DNA of 64,000 nucleotides from CG2-30-58-95 sp964618215. GTDB lineage: Bacteria; Chloroflexota; Anaerolineae; Anaerolineales; Villigracilaceae. Both the position numbers and the translations under genes were made by a program. Every line of letters begins with the position of its first letter. The stretch's first letter is position 1. Positions 39,272 through 47,750 of the stretch are shown here, piece after piece. The stretch is from assembly GCA_964618215.1 (NCBI GenBank), contig CAZTZE010000012.1, forward strand, positions 1-64,000, read 5' to 3'. The notes beneath the pieces are model-generated. The model searched no databases, was not told the origin of the DNA, and was given only the letters and a program-made list of their open reading frames with translations.

Positions 39272-41833
39272 TTACTCGACCCGGTAACTTTTCAAGCGTA
39301 AACTATTGGATACCACAAAGACACTGCTGAACGCCATCGCGCCCGCCGCCAGCATCGGGTTCAGCAATCCCATCGCCGCAGCCGGTATCAAAACCACGTT
39401 GTAGAAAAACGCCCAGAACAGGTTTTGCTTGATGGTGCGCATCGTGCGCCGTGAGAGGGAAATCGCCCGCGCCACGCCGCGCAAATCGCCGCTGATCAGC
39501 GTGACCGGAGCAGCCGCCATGGCCACATCTGTTCCCGTGCCAATCGCAATGCCGACATCCGCTTGCGCCAGCGCCGGGGCATCGTTGACGCCGTCGCCCA
39601 CCATGGCAACTATGTCGAAGGTCGAACGTCGAAAGTCACCTGACTTTTGACTTTTGACTTTTGACTGTAGTTTCTTCACCTCCAACGACTTCCCCTCAGG
39701 CAAAACTTCCGCCAAGACGACATCAATCCCAACTTGCTTCGCGATGGCCGCGGCGGTCTTGCGATTGTCGCCGGTAATCATGGCGACTTTCAGCCCCATG
39801 CGGTGCAGTTCGTCAATGGCTTCCTTCGAGCCATCCTTGACCGTATCCGCAACGGCAATCACGCCGCGCACCGCGCCATCCACCGCCACCAGCATGGCCG
39901 TCTTGGCTTCGGATTGCAGGCGCTTCACTTCATCCCTGAGGAACCCGTTTTCTTCGAGAAAACGGGTTCCTACAATTTTTTCCATCATGCGCAGGTTGCC
40001 CACCGCCACGGCGCGGCCATCCACCTCGGCCTCCACGCCATGTCCGGCCTCAGCCTTGAATCCGCCCGGTTCAGCCAGAGTCAGGCCGCGCGTCGTCGCT
40101 TCGGCCCAGATGGCTTCGCCCAGGGGATGCTCCGAACCTTTTTCGACCGACGCCGCCAGCCTTAATAAGTCATCAGTGTTCAGTGACCAGTGATCAGTGC
40201 TGCTCACTGACGACTGATCACTGGTCACTGATAACTGATCACTGATCACTATATCAGTAACCGCCGGCTGCCCCTTCGTCACCGTCCCGGTCTTATCCAG
40301 GACAACAACCGAAACTTTACCGGCTCTTTCCAACGCTTCGCTGCTGCGGAAGAGAATCCCCAACTCCGCGCCTTTGCCGCTGCCGACCATGACCGCAGTC
40401 GGCGTTGCCAGTCCCATGGCGCACGGGCAGGCGATGACCAGCACGGCCACCATGTTGATCAGGGCGCGGGTGAACAGGCTGACATCCGCATTGACGGGCA
40501 GCGGGACGAAGAAGTACCAGATGGCAAAGGTGAGAGCCGCGATGAGAATAACCACCGGCACGAAGATGGCCGAGACCTGGTCAACAAGTTTCTGGATGGG
40601 GGCTTTGCTGCCCTGCGCTTCCTCGACCAGACGCACGATTTGCGCCAGGGCGGTCTCTTTGCCAACTTTGGTAGCCTCGAACTTGAGCAGGCCCAGTTTG
40701 TTGAGCGTCGCGCCGATCAGCGGGTCGCCGGGTTTCTTTTCCACCGGCAGCGATTCGCCGGTCAGCATGGATTCGTCCACCGCCGAACGGCCATCCACCA
40801 CCACGCCGTCGACCGGGATTTTTTCTCCCGGGCGGACAACCACCACGTCACCCACTTTGACTTCGTCCGCCGGCACTTCGAGTTCTGCGCCATCCCGCAC
40901 CACGCGCGCAGTTTTGGCGCGAAGACCCATTAGCTTTTTGATGGCTTCGCTGGTGCGCCCTTTGGCACGCGCTTCGAGGAATTTGCCCAGTTTGATCAGC
41001 GTGATAATCACCGCGGCGGTCTCGAAATAGACATGTCCCGCCATCAGCCCAAAGGTGATCGGCAGGGAATAGAAAAACGCGGCCGAGGCGCCCATCGCAA
41101 TCAGCACGTCCATGTTGGCCGAGCCGTTGCGCAGCGCCTTATACGCGCCGACGTAATACTGCCAGCCGACGTAAAACTGCACCGGCAGCGCCAGCGCCAG
41201 GAGCAACCAGTTAAACCACCAATGCGCCTCGCGCATCCCGCTCATCGCCTGCACCGGCAGATAGAAAAAGGCCGGCAGCAGCCCAAAATCCCTGCTCATC
41301 GAGAGCAAGAAAAGCGGCACGGTAAATATAAGGCCGGTGACGAGTAAATGCTTCTGTTGACGGATTTCCGCCGCACGCGCCTTTGCCTCGGCATCCTCGG
41401 CTTCCCCGCCCAGTTCCAACGCCTCGAAACCGGACCCCGAAACTGCCCGCCGTATCTCGGCCTGACTCACCACTGTGGGGATGTAGCGCACGCGTGCCCG
41501 TTCGGCCGCGAGGCTGACCGAGGCTTCCAGCACGCCTTCCAGTTTGAGCAGCGACTTTTCCAGGCGGCGGGCGTCGTTGTCATCCGCGAGACGTTTGATA
41601 ATCAAATCCGCTTCGCCGCTGGCCACGCCGTAACCGGCGCGCTCGACACGCGCGACCAGTTCGCCGAGTCCGAGCAGCGACGGGTCAAAGTTCACCGTGG
41701 CGCGCTCGGACGAGAGATTGACGGCAGCCGTCTGCACGCCATCCAGTTTTTTCAGGTTGCGCTCGATGGTCGCCACGCAGTTGGCGCAGGTCATGCCGGT
41801 GATGGGGAGGGTTAATTGTTTGGCTTCTGTCAT
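39272..41833 (-). CDS. copA: Cu(I)-exporting P1B-type ATPase
   Basis: 853 residues from ATG 41833; earlier in-frame codons come from the GTCGAAG array. The first HMA domain has MTCANC (14-19). The second (about 75-140) has lost its CxxC. Then come eight membrane helices with the CPC site in VLVIACPCAMGLATPTA, phosphorylation motif DKTGTVTKG, HP in GSEHPLGEA and GDGVNDAPAL. Three repeat elements lie in frame within the cytoplasmic ATP-binding part: 40170-40250, 39941-39971 and 39614-39665. All catalytic motifs are intact, so the pump may still work. It exports Cu(I) from the cytoplasm. Confidence 0.92.
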   Translation of the reverse strand: MTEAKQLTLPITGMTCANCVATIERNLKKLDGVQTAAVNLSSERATVNFDPSLLGLGELVARVERAGYGVASGEADLIIKRLADDNDARRLEKSLLKLEGVLEASVSLAAERARVRYIPTVVSQAEIRRAVSGSGFEALELGGEAEDAEAKARAAEIRQQKHLLVTGLIFTVPLFLLSMSRDFGLLPAFFYLPVQAMSGMREAHWWFNWLLLALALPVQFYVGWQYYVGAYKALRNGSANMDVLIAMGASAAFFYSLPITFGLMAGHVYFETAAVIITLIKLGKFLEARAKGRTSEAIKKLMGLRAKTARVVRDGAELEVPADEVKVGDVVVVRPGEKIPVDGVVVDGRSAVDESMLTGESLPVEKKPGDPLIGATLNKLGLLKFEATKVGKETALAQIVRLVEEAQGSKAPIQKLVDQVSAIFVPVVILIAALTFAIWYFFVPLPVNADVSLFTRALINMVAVLVIACPCAMGLATPTAVMVGSGKGAELGILFRSSEALERAGKVSVVVLDKTGTVTKGQPAVTDIVISDQLSVTSDQSSVSSTDHWSLNTDDLLRLAASVEKGSEHPLGEAIWAEATTRGLTLAEPGGFKAEAGHGVEAEVDGRAVAVGNLRMMEKIVGTRFLEENGFLRDEVKRLQSEAKTAMLVAVDGAVRGVIAVADTVKDGSKEAIDELHRMGLKVAMITGDNRKTAAAIAKQVGIDVVLAEVLPEGKSLEVKKLQSKVKSQKSGDFRRSTFDIVAMVGDGVNDAPALAQADVGIAIGTGTDVAMAAAPVTLISGDLRGVARAISLSRRTMRTIKQNLFWAFFYNVVLIPAAAMGLLNPMLAAGAMAFSSVFVVSNSLRLKSYRVE
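39614..39665. repeat. GTCGAAG / CTTTTGAC array inside copA
   Basis: GTCGAAGGTCGAACGTCGAA meets TGACTTTTGACTTTTGAC in the opposite sense. It encodes SKVKSQKSGDFRRSTFD just before VAMVGDGVNDAP, where other CopA proteins have only a few residues. The same family as 41866-41915. Confidence 0.75.
39941..39971. repeat. Perfect 31-bp palindrome inside copA
   Basis: GGAACCCGTTTTCT, loop TCG, AGAAAACGGGTTCC. It encodes TRFLEENGFL between the GNLRMMEKIVG and DEVKRLQ segments of the nucleotide-binding domain. Relative of the terminator-like hairpin at 29162-29192. Confidence 0.85.
40170..40250. repeat. Bipartite CAGT/ACTG array inside copA
   Basis: CATCAGTGTTCAGTGACCAG on one side and ACTGATCACTGGTCACTG on the other. 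It encodes a Ser/Asp/Gln-rich insert (SDQLSVTSDQSSVSSTDHW) between KGQPAVTDIV and DDLLRLAASVE. Same family as the hydrogenase-operon gaps. Confidence 0.85.
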
Positions 41834-41865
41834 TTTGAGTTTCGGGTCTAAGGATACAGGTTGAA

Positions 41866-41962
41866 AGTCGAAGGTCGAAGGTCGAAGGTCGAAGGTCGAA
41901 GGTCGAAGGTCAATCATTCTGACAGTCTGACCTTCAACCCTTCGATAAGCTCAGGGCAGGCC
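41866..41962. repeat. GTCGAAG array with opposing CCTTC/ACTTTC words
   Basis: At least six GTCGAAG units are followed by TGACCTTCAACC and GACTTTCAAC in the opposite sense, with a CCTTCGATAAGCTCAGGGCAGG repeat (41938-41961) between. It fills the gap between copZ and copA. Confidence 0.8.
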
Positions 41963-41982
41963 CTTTGACTTTCAACTATTAT

Positions 41983-42189
41983 TTACGCCGCGACGGGATA
42001 ATTGATCTGCGCCAGCAGCGCCTTGATCTTGTCCTCACTCGCTGGCGCGTCGAAGACGATTTCGACCTTCTTGCTGGCCGCGTCCGCCTTGACGGACTGG
42101 ATGCCGGCCAGCTCGCCCACCTCGTTTTGGATGGTGCGGACGCAGTGCATGCAGGAAATGCTGGGAACGGAATAAGTAACGGTAGTCAT
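41983..42189 (-). CDS. copZ: Copper chaperone CopZ-like HMA protein
   Basis: 68 residues with the HMA motif ISCMHC (11-16) and the expected fold and length. A cytoplasmic Cu(I) chaperone that would deliver to CopA encoded next. GGAGAACCCC precedes the ATG. It lies between csoR and copA, the standard copper order. Confidence 0.88.
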   Translation of the reverse strand: MTTVTYSVPSISCMHCVRTIQNEVGELAGIQSVKADAASKKVEIVFDAPASEDKIKALLAQINYPVAA

Positions 42190-42266
42190 GGGGTTCTCCT
42201 TCAGTAGATTGGTAGATTAGGAATCGGTAAGTTAGTGGCGTGGACCTGACCCGCAACCCTAACTTG

Positions 42267-42536
42267 CTACACTTTGGTGGCCATATCGAACACTTCGGTA
42301 ATCTCTTTCAACACGCGCTGACGCTCGGCGGGGTCATCGCCCTGCACGGCGGTGATGACGCACGAATTCAGGTGGCTTTCCAGTATCACGCCGCTGACCT
42401 TGTTCAGCGCCGCATCCACCGCCTGGATCTGGCGGATGATGTCAATGCAATATGCATCCTCTTCCACCATGCGGATGACGCCTTTCAGATGGCCTTCGAT
42501 TATCTTCAGTCGTTTCAACGTATCTTCGTTTTTCAT
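42267..42536 (-). CDS. csoR: Copper-sensing repressor CsoR-like
   Basis: 89 residues, DUF156 fold. The Cu(I) ligands C30 (EDAYC), H55 and C59 (ESHLNSC) are all present, which separates CsoR from RcnR, FrmR and CstR. First gene of the leftward copper set. Its own promoter (42577-42604) and the G/C palindrome at 42545-42572 suggest self-control. Confidence 0.88.
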   Translation of the reverse strand: MKNEDTLKRLKIIEGHLKGVIRMVEEDAYCIDIIRQIQAVDAALNKVSGVILESHLNSCVITAVQGDDPAERQRVLKEITEVFDMATKV

Positions 42537-42544
42537 CTTTTACT

Positions 42545-42604
42545 CCTATCCCCCCCAGGGGGGTGGGGTAGCCAATATTATATCTAATCTATCCAATTTG
42601 TCAA
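42545..42604 (-). promoter_or_regulatory. csoR promoter and CsoR-type operator
   Basis: On the minus strand TTGACA (42599-42604), a 16-base spacer and TATAAT (42577-42582) are consensus boxes. Downstream, TACCCCACCCCCCTGGGGGGGATA (given here as TACCCCACCCC then CCTGGGGGGG) covers the start site and ends at the ribosome binding site AGGAG. G/C-tract palindromes with A/T flanks are the known CsoR operator type. Confidence 0.7.
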
Positions 42605-42668
42605 GATGCCAGGTAAGTCTGCCGAGTAGGCCTTCGGTAGTATGGCTTTCCTGTAGTATCATACAGCC

Positions 42669-43154
42669 ATGTTTAACCCCACCCGTCTCATCTTCCTGCA
42701 CGGCCTCGAAAGCAGCAGCCAGGGCGAAAAAGCCGTCCTGCTGCGCAGCTTGTTCCCCGGCATATCCACGCCTGACTTTACCGGCTCGCTGGCCGAACGC
42801 ATGGCGCAACTCTATTCCATTCTCGGCGATAAAACCGGCTGGACGATCATCGGCTCCAGTTTCGGCGGGCTGATAGGCGCGTTGTTCACCTGCCAACACC
42901 CGGGTCAGGTGCGCAAACTCATCCTGCTCGCGCCCGCACTCTCACTGCCCGAATTCGCCGAACATCTCCCCGCTCCGGTGGACGTCCCCACCATCATTAT
43001 TCATGGCACGCAAGATGAGGTCGTCCCGCTCGTACCTGTGCGCGCCCTGGCCGAGAGAGTCTTCCGTAACCTTAATTATCGCATCGTGGACGACGACCAC
43101 CGGCTGATGAAGACCGCCCAAGAGATTGATTGGCACGCACTGCTCGAAAGTTAA
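42669..43154 (+). CDS. Small alpha/beta hydrolase (YqiA/esterase-like)
   Basis: 161 residues. LIFLHGLESSSQGEKA gives the oxyanion strand, GSSFGG (near 63) the nucleophile elbow, HGTQDEVVP the acid and DDDHRL the histidine. It is shorter than typical hydrolases (no lid) and resembles YqiA-type esterases. The substrate is unknown. Divergent from csoR, followed by a terminator. Confidence 0.75.
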   Translation: MFNPTRLIFLHGLESSSQGEKAVLLRSLFPGISTPDFTGSLAERMAQLYSILGDKTGWTIIGSSFGGLIGALFTCQHPGQVRKLILLAPALSLPEFAEHLPAPVDVPTIIIHGTQDEVVPLVPVRALAERVFRNLNYRIVDDDHRLMKTAQEIDWHALLES

Positions 43155-43170
43155 TCAGGCCATTGTAATA

Positions 43171-43202
43171 AAAGAGACCGTCGCGGGCAGGACGGTCTCT
43201 TT
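43171..43202. terminator. Bidirectional terminator
   Basis: AAAGAGACCGTC and GACGGTCTCTTT, a 12-bp stem with an eight-base loop, between the convergent esterase and ecfT genes. Confidence 0.85.
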
Positions 43203-43217
43203 GGGAACATATCCGGG

Positions 43218-44093
43218 TCATCCGCCCGCGAGGGCAAGCAATTGAGGCGGCAGCCAGAAATTCCCCAGGCCCAGCGTGCTGAGCGCCAGTGAGAAAAGCA
43301 GGATCGCAAGTCCAACCCCAATCAGGACGCGGTCTTTGAATTGATAGACCAGATTCTGCAACCACGTGCGCGGACCGATGCCGAAGGCGCGCAAGTCCAT
43401 CGCGTCGATAATATCCTCGCTGCCAATGATGGCGTGGATGGTGACGGGCACCATCAGCGGGCCGAGTTTGCGGACTTGTTGGATTAATCCTCCCTGAATC
43501 TTTTCCAGTTCGTAGCCGCGCGCTTTCTGCGCGTCCATCGTCAACTGGAAGTCGCGGCTGAAGGTTGGGATGAAGCGCATGGTCAAATCCATGGCGTAGG
43601 CAATCTTGTCGGGCAGGCCAATGCCGCGGAAGGTGACGCCGTACAATGCTGGATTGAGCGAGTACGGAATGAGAATGGTCATGATGGCGATGCTGAAAAC
43701 GCGCACGAACTGGCTGACACCAAAGAAGGCGCGCTCGACGGTGACATCCAGCGCGGGAGTCCAGCCGAAGATGCTGAACGAGACCTCGAAGCGGCGGATC
43801 AGGTGCTCCTGCTCATACACTTCCGTCCCGCCGCGGCCGGTCAGGAAAGTGAAAAATGCGAAGATAAAGACAAAGCCGATGATGAACAAAAAGGCGCGGC
43901 GGATCTCATGCCATTTGACTCCCGAGGTGAGCAGGACAAACAGCGCGATGGCACCAAAGAACAGCAGGAAGCGCACATCCCAGAATGCGAGCGTGGAGAC
44001 GAGGAAACAGCCGTAGAAGATCAGCCAGGCGCGCGGATCGAACGACTGGATGAAAGAGCGGTCACGTTTGCGGTATCGCCAGGCTACAAGCAT
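43218..44093 (-). CDS. ECF transporter transmembrane subunit (EcfT)
   Basis: 291 residues with five or six membrane helices and the coupling motif AQKARGYEL in the cytoplasmic loop. This T subunit joins the ATPases to the substrate-binding S subunit. The three ECF genes run leftward in the order A, S, T. A repeat array separates it from the S gene. Confidence 0.85.
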   Translation of the reverse strand: MLVAWRYRKRDRSFIQSFDPRAWLIFYGCFLVSTLAFWDVRFLLFFGAIALFVLLTSGVKWHEIRRAFLFIIGFVFIFAFFTFLTGRGGTEVYEQEHLIRRFEVSFSIFGWTPALDVTVERAFFGVSQFVRVFSIAIMTILIPYSLNPALYGVTFRGIGLPDKIAYAMDLTMRFIPTFSRDFQLTMDAQKARGYELEKIQGGLIQQVRKLGPLMVPVTIHAIIGSEDIIDAMDLRAFGIGPRTWLQNLVYQFKDRVLIGVGLAILLFSLALSTLGLGNFWLPPQLLALAGG

Positions 44094-44096
44094 AGT

Positions 44097-44186
44097 AATC
44101 AGTCATCAGTCATCAGTGATCAGTTTCAGGAAGTGTTCAGTGGTCGGTATAACACCAACCACTGAACACTGAAAACTGAAAACTGA
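44097..44186. repeat. Bipartite CAGT/ACTG array between ECF genes
   Basis: TAATCAGTCATCAGTCATCA on the left, ACTGAACACTGAAAACTG on the right. It runs into the stop codon of the S-subunit gene (CTAG at its right edge). Confidence 0.85.
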
Positions 44187-45128
44187 CTAGCGACCCGATT
44201 GCTTCTGGACAGCGGCGTACGCGCCCACAAGAAGCGGAACGAGGATGGCGGCGAAGATCAAGTTGGGGCCTGCCGCGGGCAGGAACTCGCCCACGATGGC
44301 GGCCGCGGGGCTGAATCCGTTGATCCAGATATCCGAGATGGCCGCGAAGCCAATGCCGAGAATGTTTCCGAGCATGCCCCAAATGACGGCCTCGCCGGCA
44401 TTGACATTCTTCCCAAAGGCAAAGCGGACGATGAGCACCAGCACGAAGCCGATCAGGATGGAAATGCCCGCGGTCAGCGCGATGGGCTGGTCGCCGAAGA
44501 TGCCGGCTTCCGGTTGGTAGAACATCATGTTGGTCTGGCCGCGATTCAGGAAGTACACGAGGGTGGCAAGCAGAGCCAGCGCGCCGCTCACCCACAGGAC
44601 GGTATCCGTGGCCTTCTTGCGGTTCGCGAACAGTGCGGGCAGGCCGGCGATGAATCCGATCAGGCCGTTGCCGATGCTCCACTGCGGCGAGAGGCCAAAG
44701 CCCGAGATGGCGTCGCCGAACATGTTGCCGACCGCGCCCGTGAAGAAGCCGACGATCGGGCCAAAGGTGTAGCCGAAGAACATCGGGATGGCAATGGCGG
44801 GACGGAGCGCAACCTGGCTCAACGAGGGGACGACAAACACGGTGGCGTTGAAGTACCACGAGAAGACGGCATACAACGCCGCGCCGATGGACATCCACAC
44901 CACCTGGCGCGTGCCCACTTCCCAGGCCTTGTTGTCCTTGTTGAAGAAATAGACCGCGTAGGCGATCAACAGGCCGAGGATGACGAAGCCAAAGCGCAGG
45001 CCGAGCGTGGCATTGTCGGTCTGAAAGCGCTCGATGCCGAGCATATTGCCCAGCACGAAGACAATGATGGCAAAGATGGCAAAGATCGCCACCAGCCAGA
45101 TCAAAACAGAAGACATTCGTTTATCCAT
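44187..45128 (-). CDS. ECF transporter substrate-binding subunit (S component)
   Basis: 313 residues, about nine or ten hydrophobic segments, longer than classic S components (about 190). The core GAALYAVFSWYF, LRPAIAIPMFFGYTFGPIVGFFTGAVGNMFGD is the signature S-component region. An extra N-terminal pair of helices and a C-terminal four-helix segment are added. The vitamin or metabolite carried cannot be told from the sequence. GGAGAATGAG precedes the ATG. Confidence 0.8.
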   Translation of the reverse strand: MDKRMSSVLIWLVAIFAIFAIIVFVLGNMLGIERFQTDNATLGLRFGFVILGLLIAYAVYFFNKDNKAWEVGTRQVVWMSIGAALYAVFSWYFNATVFVVPSLSQVALRPAIAIPMFFGYTFGPIVGFFTGAVGNMFGDAISGFGLSPQWSIGNGLIGFIAGLPALFANRKKATDTVLWVSGALALLATLVYFLNRGQTNMMFYQPEAGIFGDQPIALTAGISILIGFVLVLIVRFAFGKNVNAGEAVIWGMLGNILGIGFAAISDIWINGFSPAAAIVGEFLPAAGPNLIFAAILVPLLVGAYAAVQKQSGR

Positions 45129-45185
45129 CTCATTCTCCTTACTCTCTGCTCCCCTCTCCCTTTGGGAGAGGGGTTGGGGGTGAGG

Positions 45186-46802
45186 TCAAACATGCGCCAG
45201 CGCCTCGGCCCGCAGGAAACGCCCCGTCCGCGCGAAGCGGGAAACGTTCAGGGCGAGGAGCGAGCTGGGGACGACGCGGCAGGCCTCCAGTCGAGGGAAG
45301 TCGCGCAGCACCTCGTGCGGCGAACCGTCGGCCACGAGTCGTCCATCCGCCACGAGCAGGACGCGGTTGGCGTAGATCACCGCCAGGTCCACGTCGTGCG
45401 TGATGAAGATGACCGCCTCGAAGCCAGGCATTTGCAGGATGGCGTCCATGAAGTTCATGTAGTTCTGGTAGTCCTGCCCCGCGGTCGGCTCGTCCATCAC
45501 CAGAATGCGGGAGCGCATCGCCAGAATGGCCGCGATGCTGACGCGCTTCTGCTGGCCGAACGACAGCGCCAGCGGAGGGTCTTGCTCAAAATCGGACAGG
45601 TTCACAATTCTCAGCGCCTCTTTCACCTCCTTTTCGATCTCCTCTTTGGGATGCTTGAGATTGGTCGGCCCGAAGGCCAGTTCCTCGCGCACCGTGGGCG
45701 CGAACAACATGTGGCTGGGACTCTGAAAAACATAACCGAGCGTGCTGGCAATTTCGGCCACGCTGGACTCGCGCGTGTCCTTGCCGTTGACCAGCACGCG
45801 GCCCGATTTTGGCTTGAGCAGGCCGATGGCATGTTTGACCAAAGTCGTCTTGCCCGAACCGTTCGGACCGAGCAATGCGATCACGTCGCCGCGTTTGATC
45901 TCCAGATTGATTCCATGCAGGACTTGGACATCCGACTCGTAGCCGAAGGCGACGTTCTCAAAGCGCACCAACGCCTCTTTCTCTGACCTTTGGCCTGCCG
46001 CGCCAGGCAGGACGTTGATCTCCGCTGTGGGCGGGTCCCGCCGCGCGCGTCGGAGGATGTCTTTTGCGGGCAATTTGACTTCGCGGTAATTCACCACTTT
46101 AGATAACCCGCTCACCTCCCCCAGGTAACGGATTTCGCTCTCGCTCATGTACATCACCCGCTCTGGATGGATGCGAAGCACATCTTCGACGCGATGCTCC
46201 ACCATCAGCACGGTCATACCCTCATCGGCCAGGACGCGCACCGCGTCGAGCGTCTCGCCTGCGCTGGCGGGGTCGAGACTCGCCAGCGGTTCATCCAAAA
46301 GCAGGATCGAAGGACGCATGGCCAGCACACCCGCCAGCGCGACCTTTTGCTTCTCCCCGCCCGAAAGCAGAAAAGTATCGCGGTCGCGCAGATGGGTGAT
46401 CTTCAAATGCGCCAGCGACTCGTCCACGCGCTGGTAGATCTCCTCGCGCGGCAGGCCGAGATTCTCCAAGCCAAAGGCCACCTCGTTGAGCACCTTCGTG
46501 CCGAGGATTTGCCGTTCGGGGTCTTGCAGGACGGTGCCAATTTTTTGAGAAATTTGCGAAAGTTTCCAGCCCGCCGTATCTTCCCCGTGGACTAGGACAT
46601 GCCCGCTCATTTCCCCCTTATAACTGCGCGGGATGAGGCCATTAATGGCGCGAATGAGCGTGGTCTTGCCGCATCCGCTCGCGCCGGCGATTAAAAGAAT
46701 TTCGCCCGCGTTCGCCGAAAAAGAGATGTCGTGAATCGCCGCGCCCTGTCGGTCACGGTAGCGGAAGGAAAGATTTTCGACGATGAGTGCGGGTTGGGTC
46801 AT
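45186..46802 (-). CDS. ECF transporter duplicated ATPase (EcfA1-EcfA2 fusion)
   Basis: 538 residues with two complete ABC domains. Walker A GASGCGKTT and GPNGSGKTT, signatures LSGGEKQKVALA and LSFGQQKRVSIA, Walker B LLLDEPLASLD and LVMDEPTAG, plus both switch His. The linker (about 260-275, VLPGAAGQRSE) contains a small CCTGCC-GGCAGG palindrome (45993-46010). It drives the T and S subunits encoded next. Confidence 0.9.
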   Translation of the reverse strand: MTQPALIVENLSFRYRDRQGAAIHDISFSANAGEILLIAGASGCGKTTLIRAINGLIPRSYKGEMSGHVLVHGEDTAGWKLSQISQKIGTVLQDPERQILGTKVLNEVAFGLENLGLPREEIYQRVDESLAHLKITHLRDRDTFLLSGGEKQKVALAGVLAMRPSILLLDEPLASLDPASAGETLDAVRVLADEGMTVLMVEHRVEDVLRIHPERVMYMSESEIRYLGEVSGLSKVVNYREVKLPAKDILRRARRDPPTAEINVLPGAAGQRSEKEALVRFENVAFGYESDVQVLHGINLEIKRGDVIALLGPNGSGKTTLVKHAIGLLKPKSGRVLVNGKDTRESSVAEIASTLGYVFQSPSHMLFAPTVREELAFGPTNLKHPKEEIEKEVKEALRIVNLSDFEQDPPLALSFGQQKRVSIAAILAMRSRILVMDEPTAGQDYQNYMNFMDAILQMPGFEAVIFITHDVDLAVIYANRVLLVADGRLVADGSPHEVLRDFPRLEACRVVPSSLLALNVSRFARTGRFLRAEALAHV

Positions 46803-46870
46803 TGGGTGGTTGCGCGGAGCGGTTGGGTAGTTGGGTAGTTGGGTAGTTGGGTTGTTGGGTTGTTGGAGAG
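46803..46870. repeat. GTTGGGTA array
   Basis: Repeated GGTTGGGTAGTTGGG words in one direction only, between the ATPase gene and the DUF62 gene. The same family at 57579-57655. Confidence 0.8.
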
Positions 46871-47671
46871 TTAGGGGAGGATGATTTCGAACAAATCGCC
46901 TATTTTAGCGTTGATGCGGGCTGCGGCGCTGCCGTTGACGAGCGAGACGATCAGGTTGCCGGTGCTGCCAAAAAGGGCGATCAACTCACCTTCGGGACGC
47001 TCGCCAAAGGTGTTCACCAGTCCGCGTATTTCAAGACCGCCCACCCGTACAACGATGCGTTCTTTGTGACTTAATTCGCTCCCAAGATGTTCAACGCAGA
47101 TATTCGAAGCGACATTGCCGAAATGGTCAATGTGGATGACTTCGCCACGCCAACCGCGCGCCGTGCGTTGCGGCTTCGGCAACTCCAGACGGACCGGGTC
47201 AGTGATGGGTGTACCGAGATCGCGCAACGGCAGGCCGCCGGCCAGATGGGCGGCAGAAGGGGCGAAGATATCGCGCCCATGGAAGACGTGGCTGACATCC
47301 TTCAACCAGTACTGCGGCTTATCCAGGTGGACGATCTCTACCGGCCAGCCCTCCTGTTCGGCGCGCTCCAGGATCATGGTCAGCAAGCCGTTATCCGGGC
47401 AGACGAAGCGCTGCGGCCCGATCTGCGCGGCAATCGGCCGGCGCGCTGTCCCAACGCCGGGATCAACGACAATCATGTGGACTGTATCGTCAGGGAAATA
47501 AAAAGCCGCGCGGAAAAGGATCAGGGCCGCTTCGCGCACGTTCTGCGGTTGGATGGTGTGACTCAAGTCTGCGATCTGGGCCTGCGGGCAGATGCCCCAG
47601 ATGACGCCTTTCATCACGCCGACGTTGCCATCTTTCAGGCCAAAATCAGTCATGAGAGAAATGATGGGCAT
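46871..47671 (-). CDS. S-adenosylmethionine hydroxide adenosyltransferase (DUF62)
   Basis: 266 residues. MPIISLMTDFGLKDGNVGVM, VVDPGVGTARRPIA, CPDNGLLTMIL and HVFHGRDIFAPSAAHLA are the conserved blocks; the Asp, Arg and His that activate water are within DFGLKD and FHGRD. These enzymes split SAM to adenosine and methionine. Start 47671 follows GAAGGGAAG. It precedes the ECF genes on the same strand, which suggests that the transporter carries a related compound. Confidence 0.88.
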   Translation of the reverse strand: MPIISLMTDFGLKDGNVGVMKGVIWGICPQAQIADLSHTIQPQNVREAALILFRAAFYFPDDTVHMIVVDPGVGTARRPIAAQIGPQRFVCPDNGLLTMILERAEQEGWPVEIVHLDKPQYWLKDVSHVFHGRDIFAPSAAHLAGGLPLRDLGTPITDPVRLELPKPQRTARGWRGEVIHIDHFGNVASNICVEHLGSELSHKERIVVRVGGLEIRGLVNTFGERPEGELIALFGSTGNLIVSLVNGSAAARINAKIGDLFEIILP

Positions 47672-47750
47672 GGTGCTTCCCTTCAGCCACATAGAGTAAC
47701 ACAACTATTATGGATAAGTTTCACACACCTGTCAAGCAAAACCTCCCCCG

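Noticed and set aside
44199..45986. Very long open frame opposite the ECF S and A genes
   Set aside because: It runs antisense to two clear transporter genes, has charged, low-hydrophobic composition without domains, and follows from the GC-rich codon pattern.
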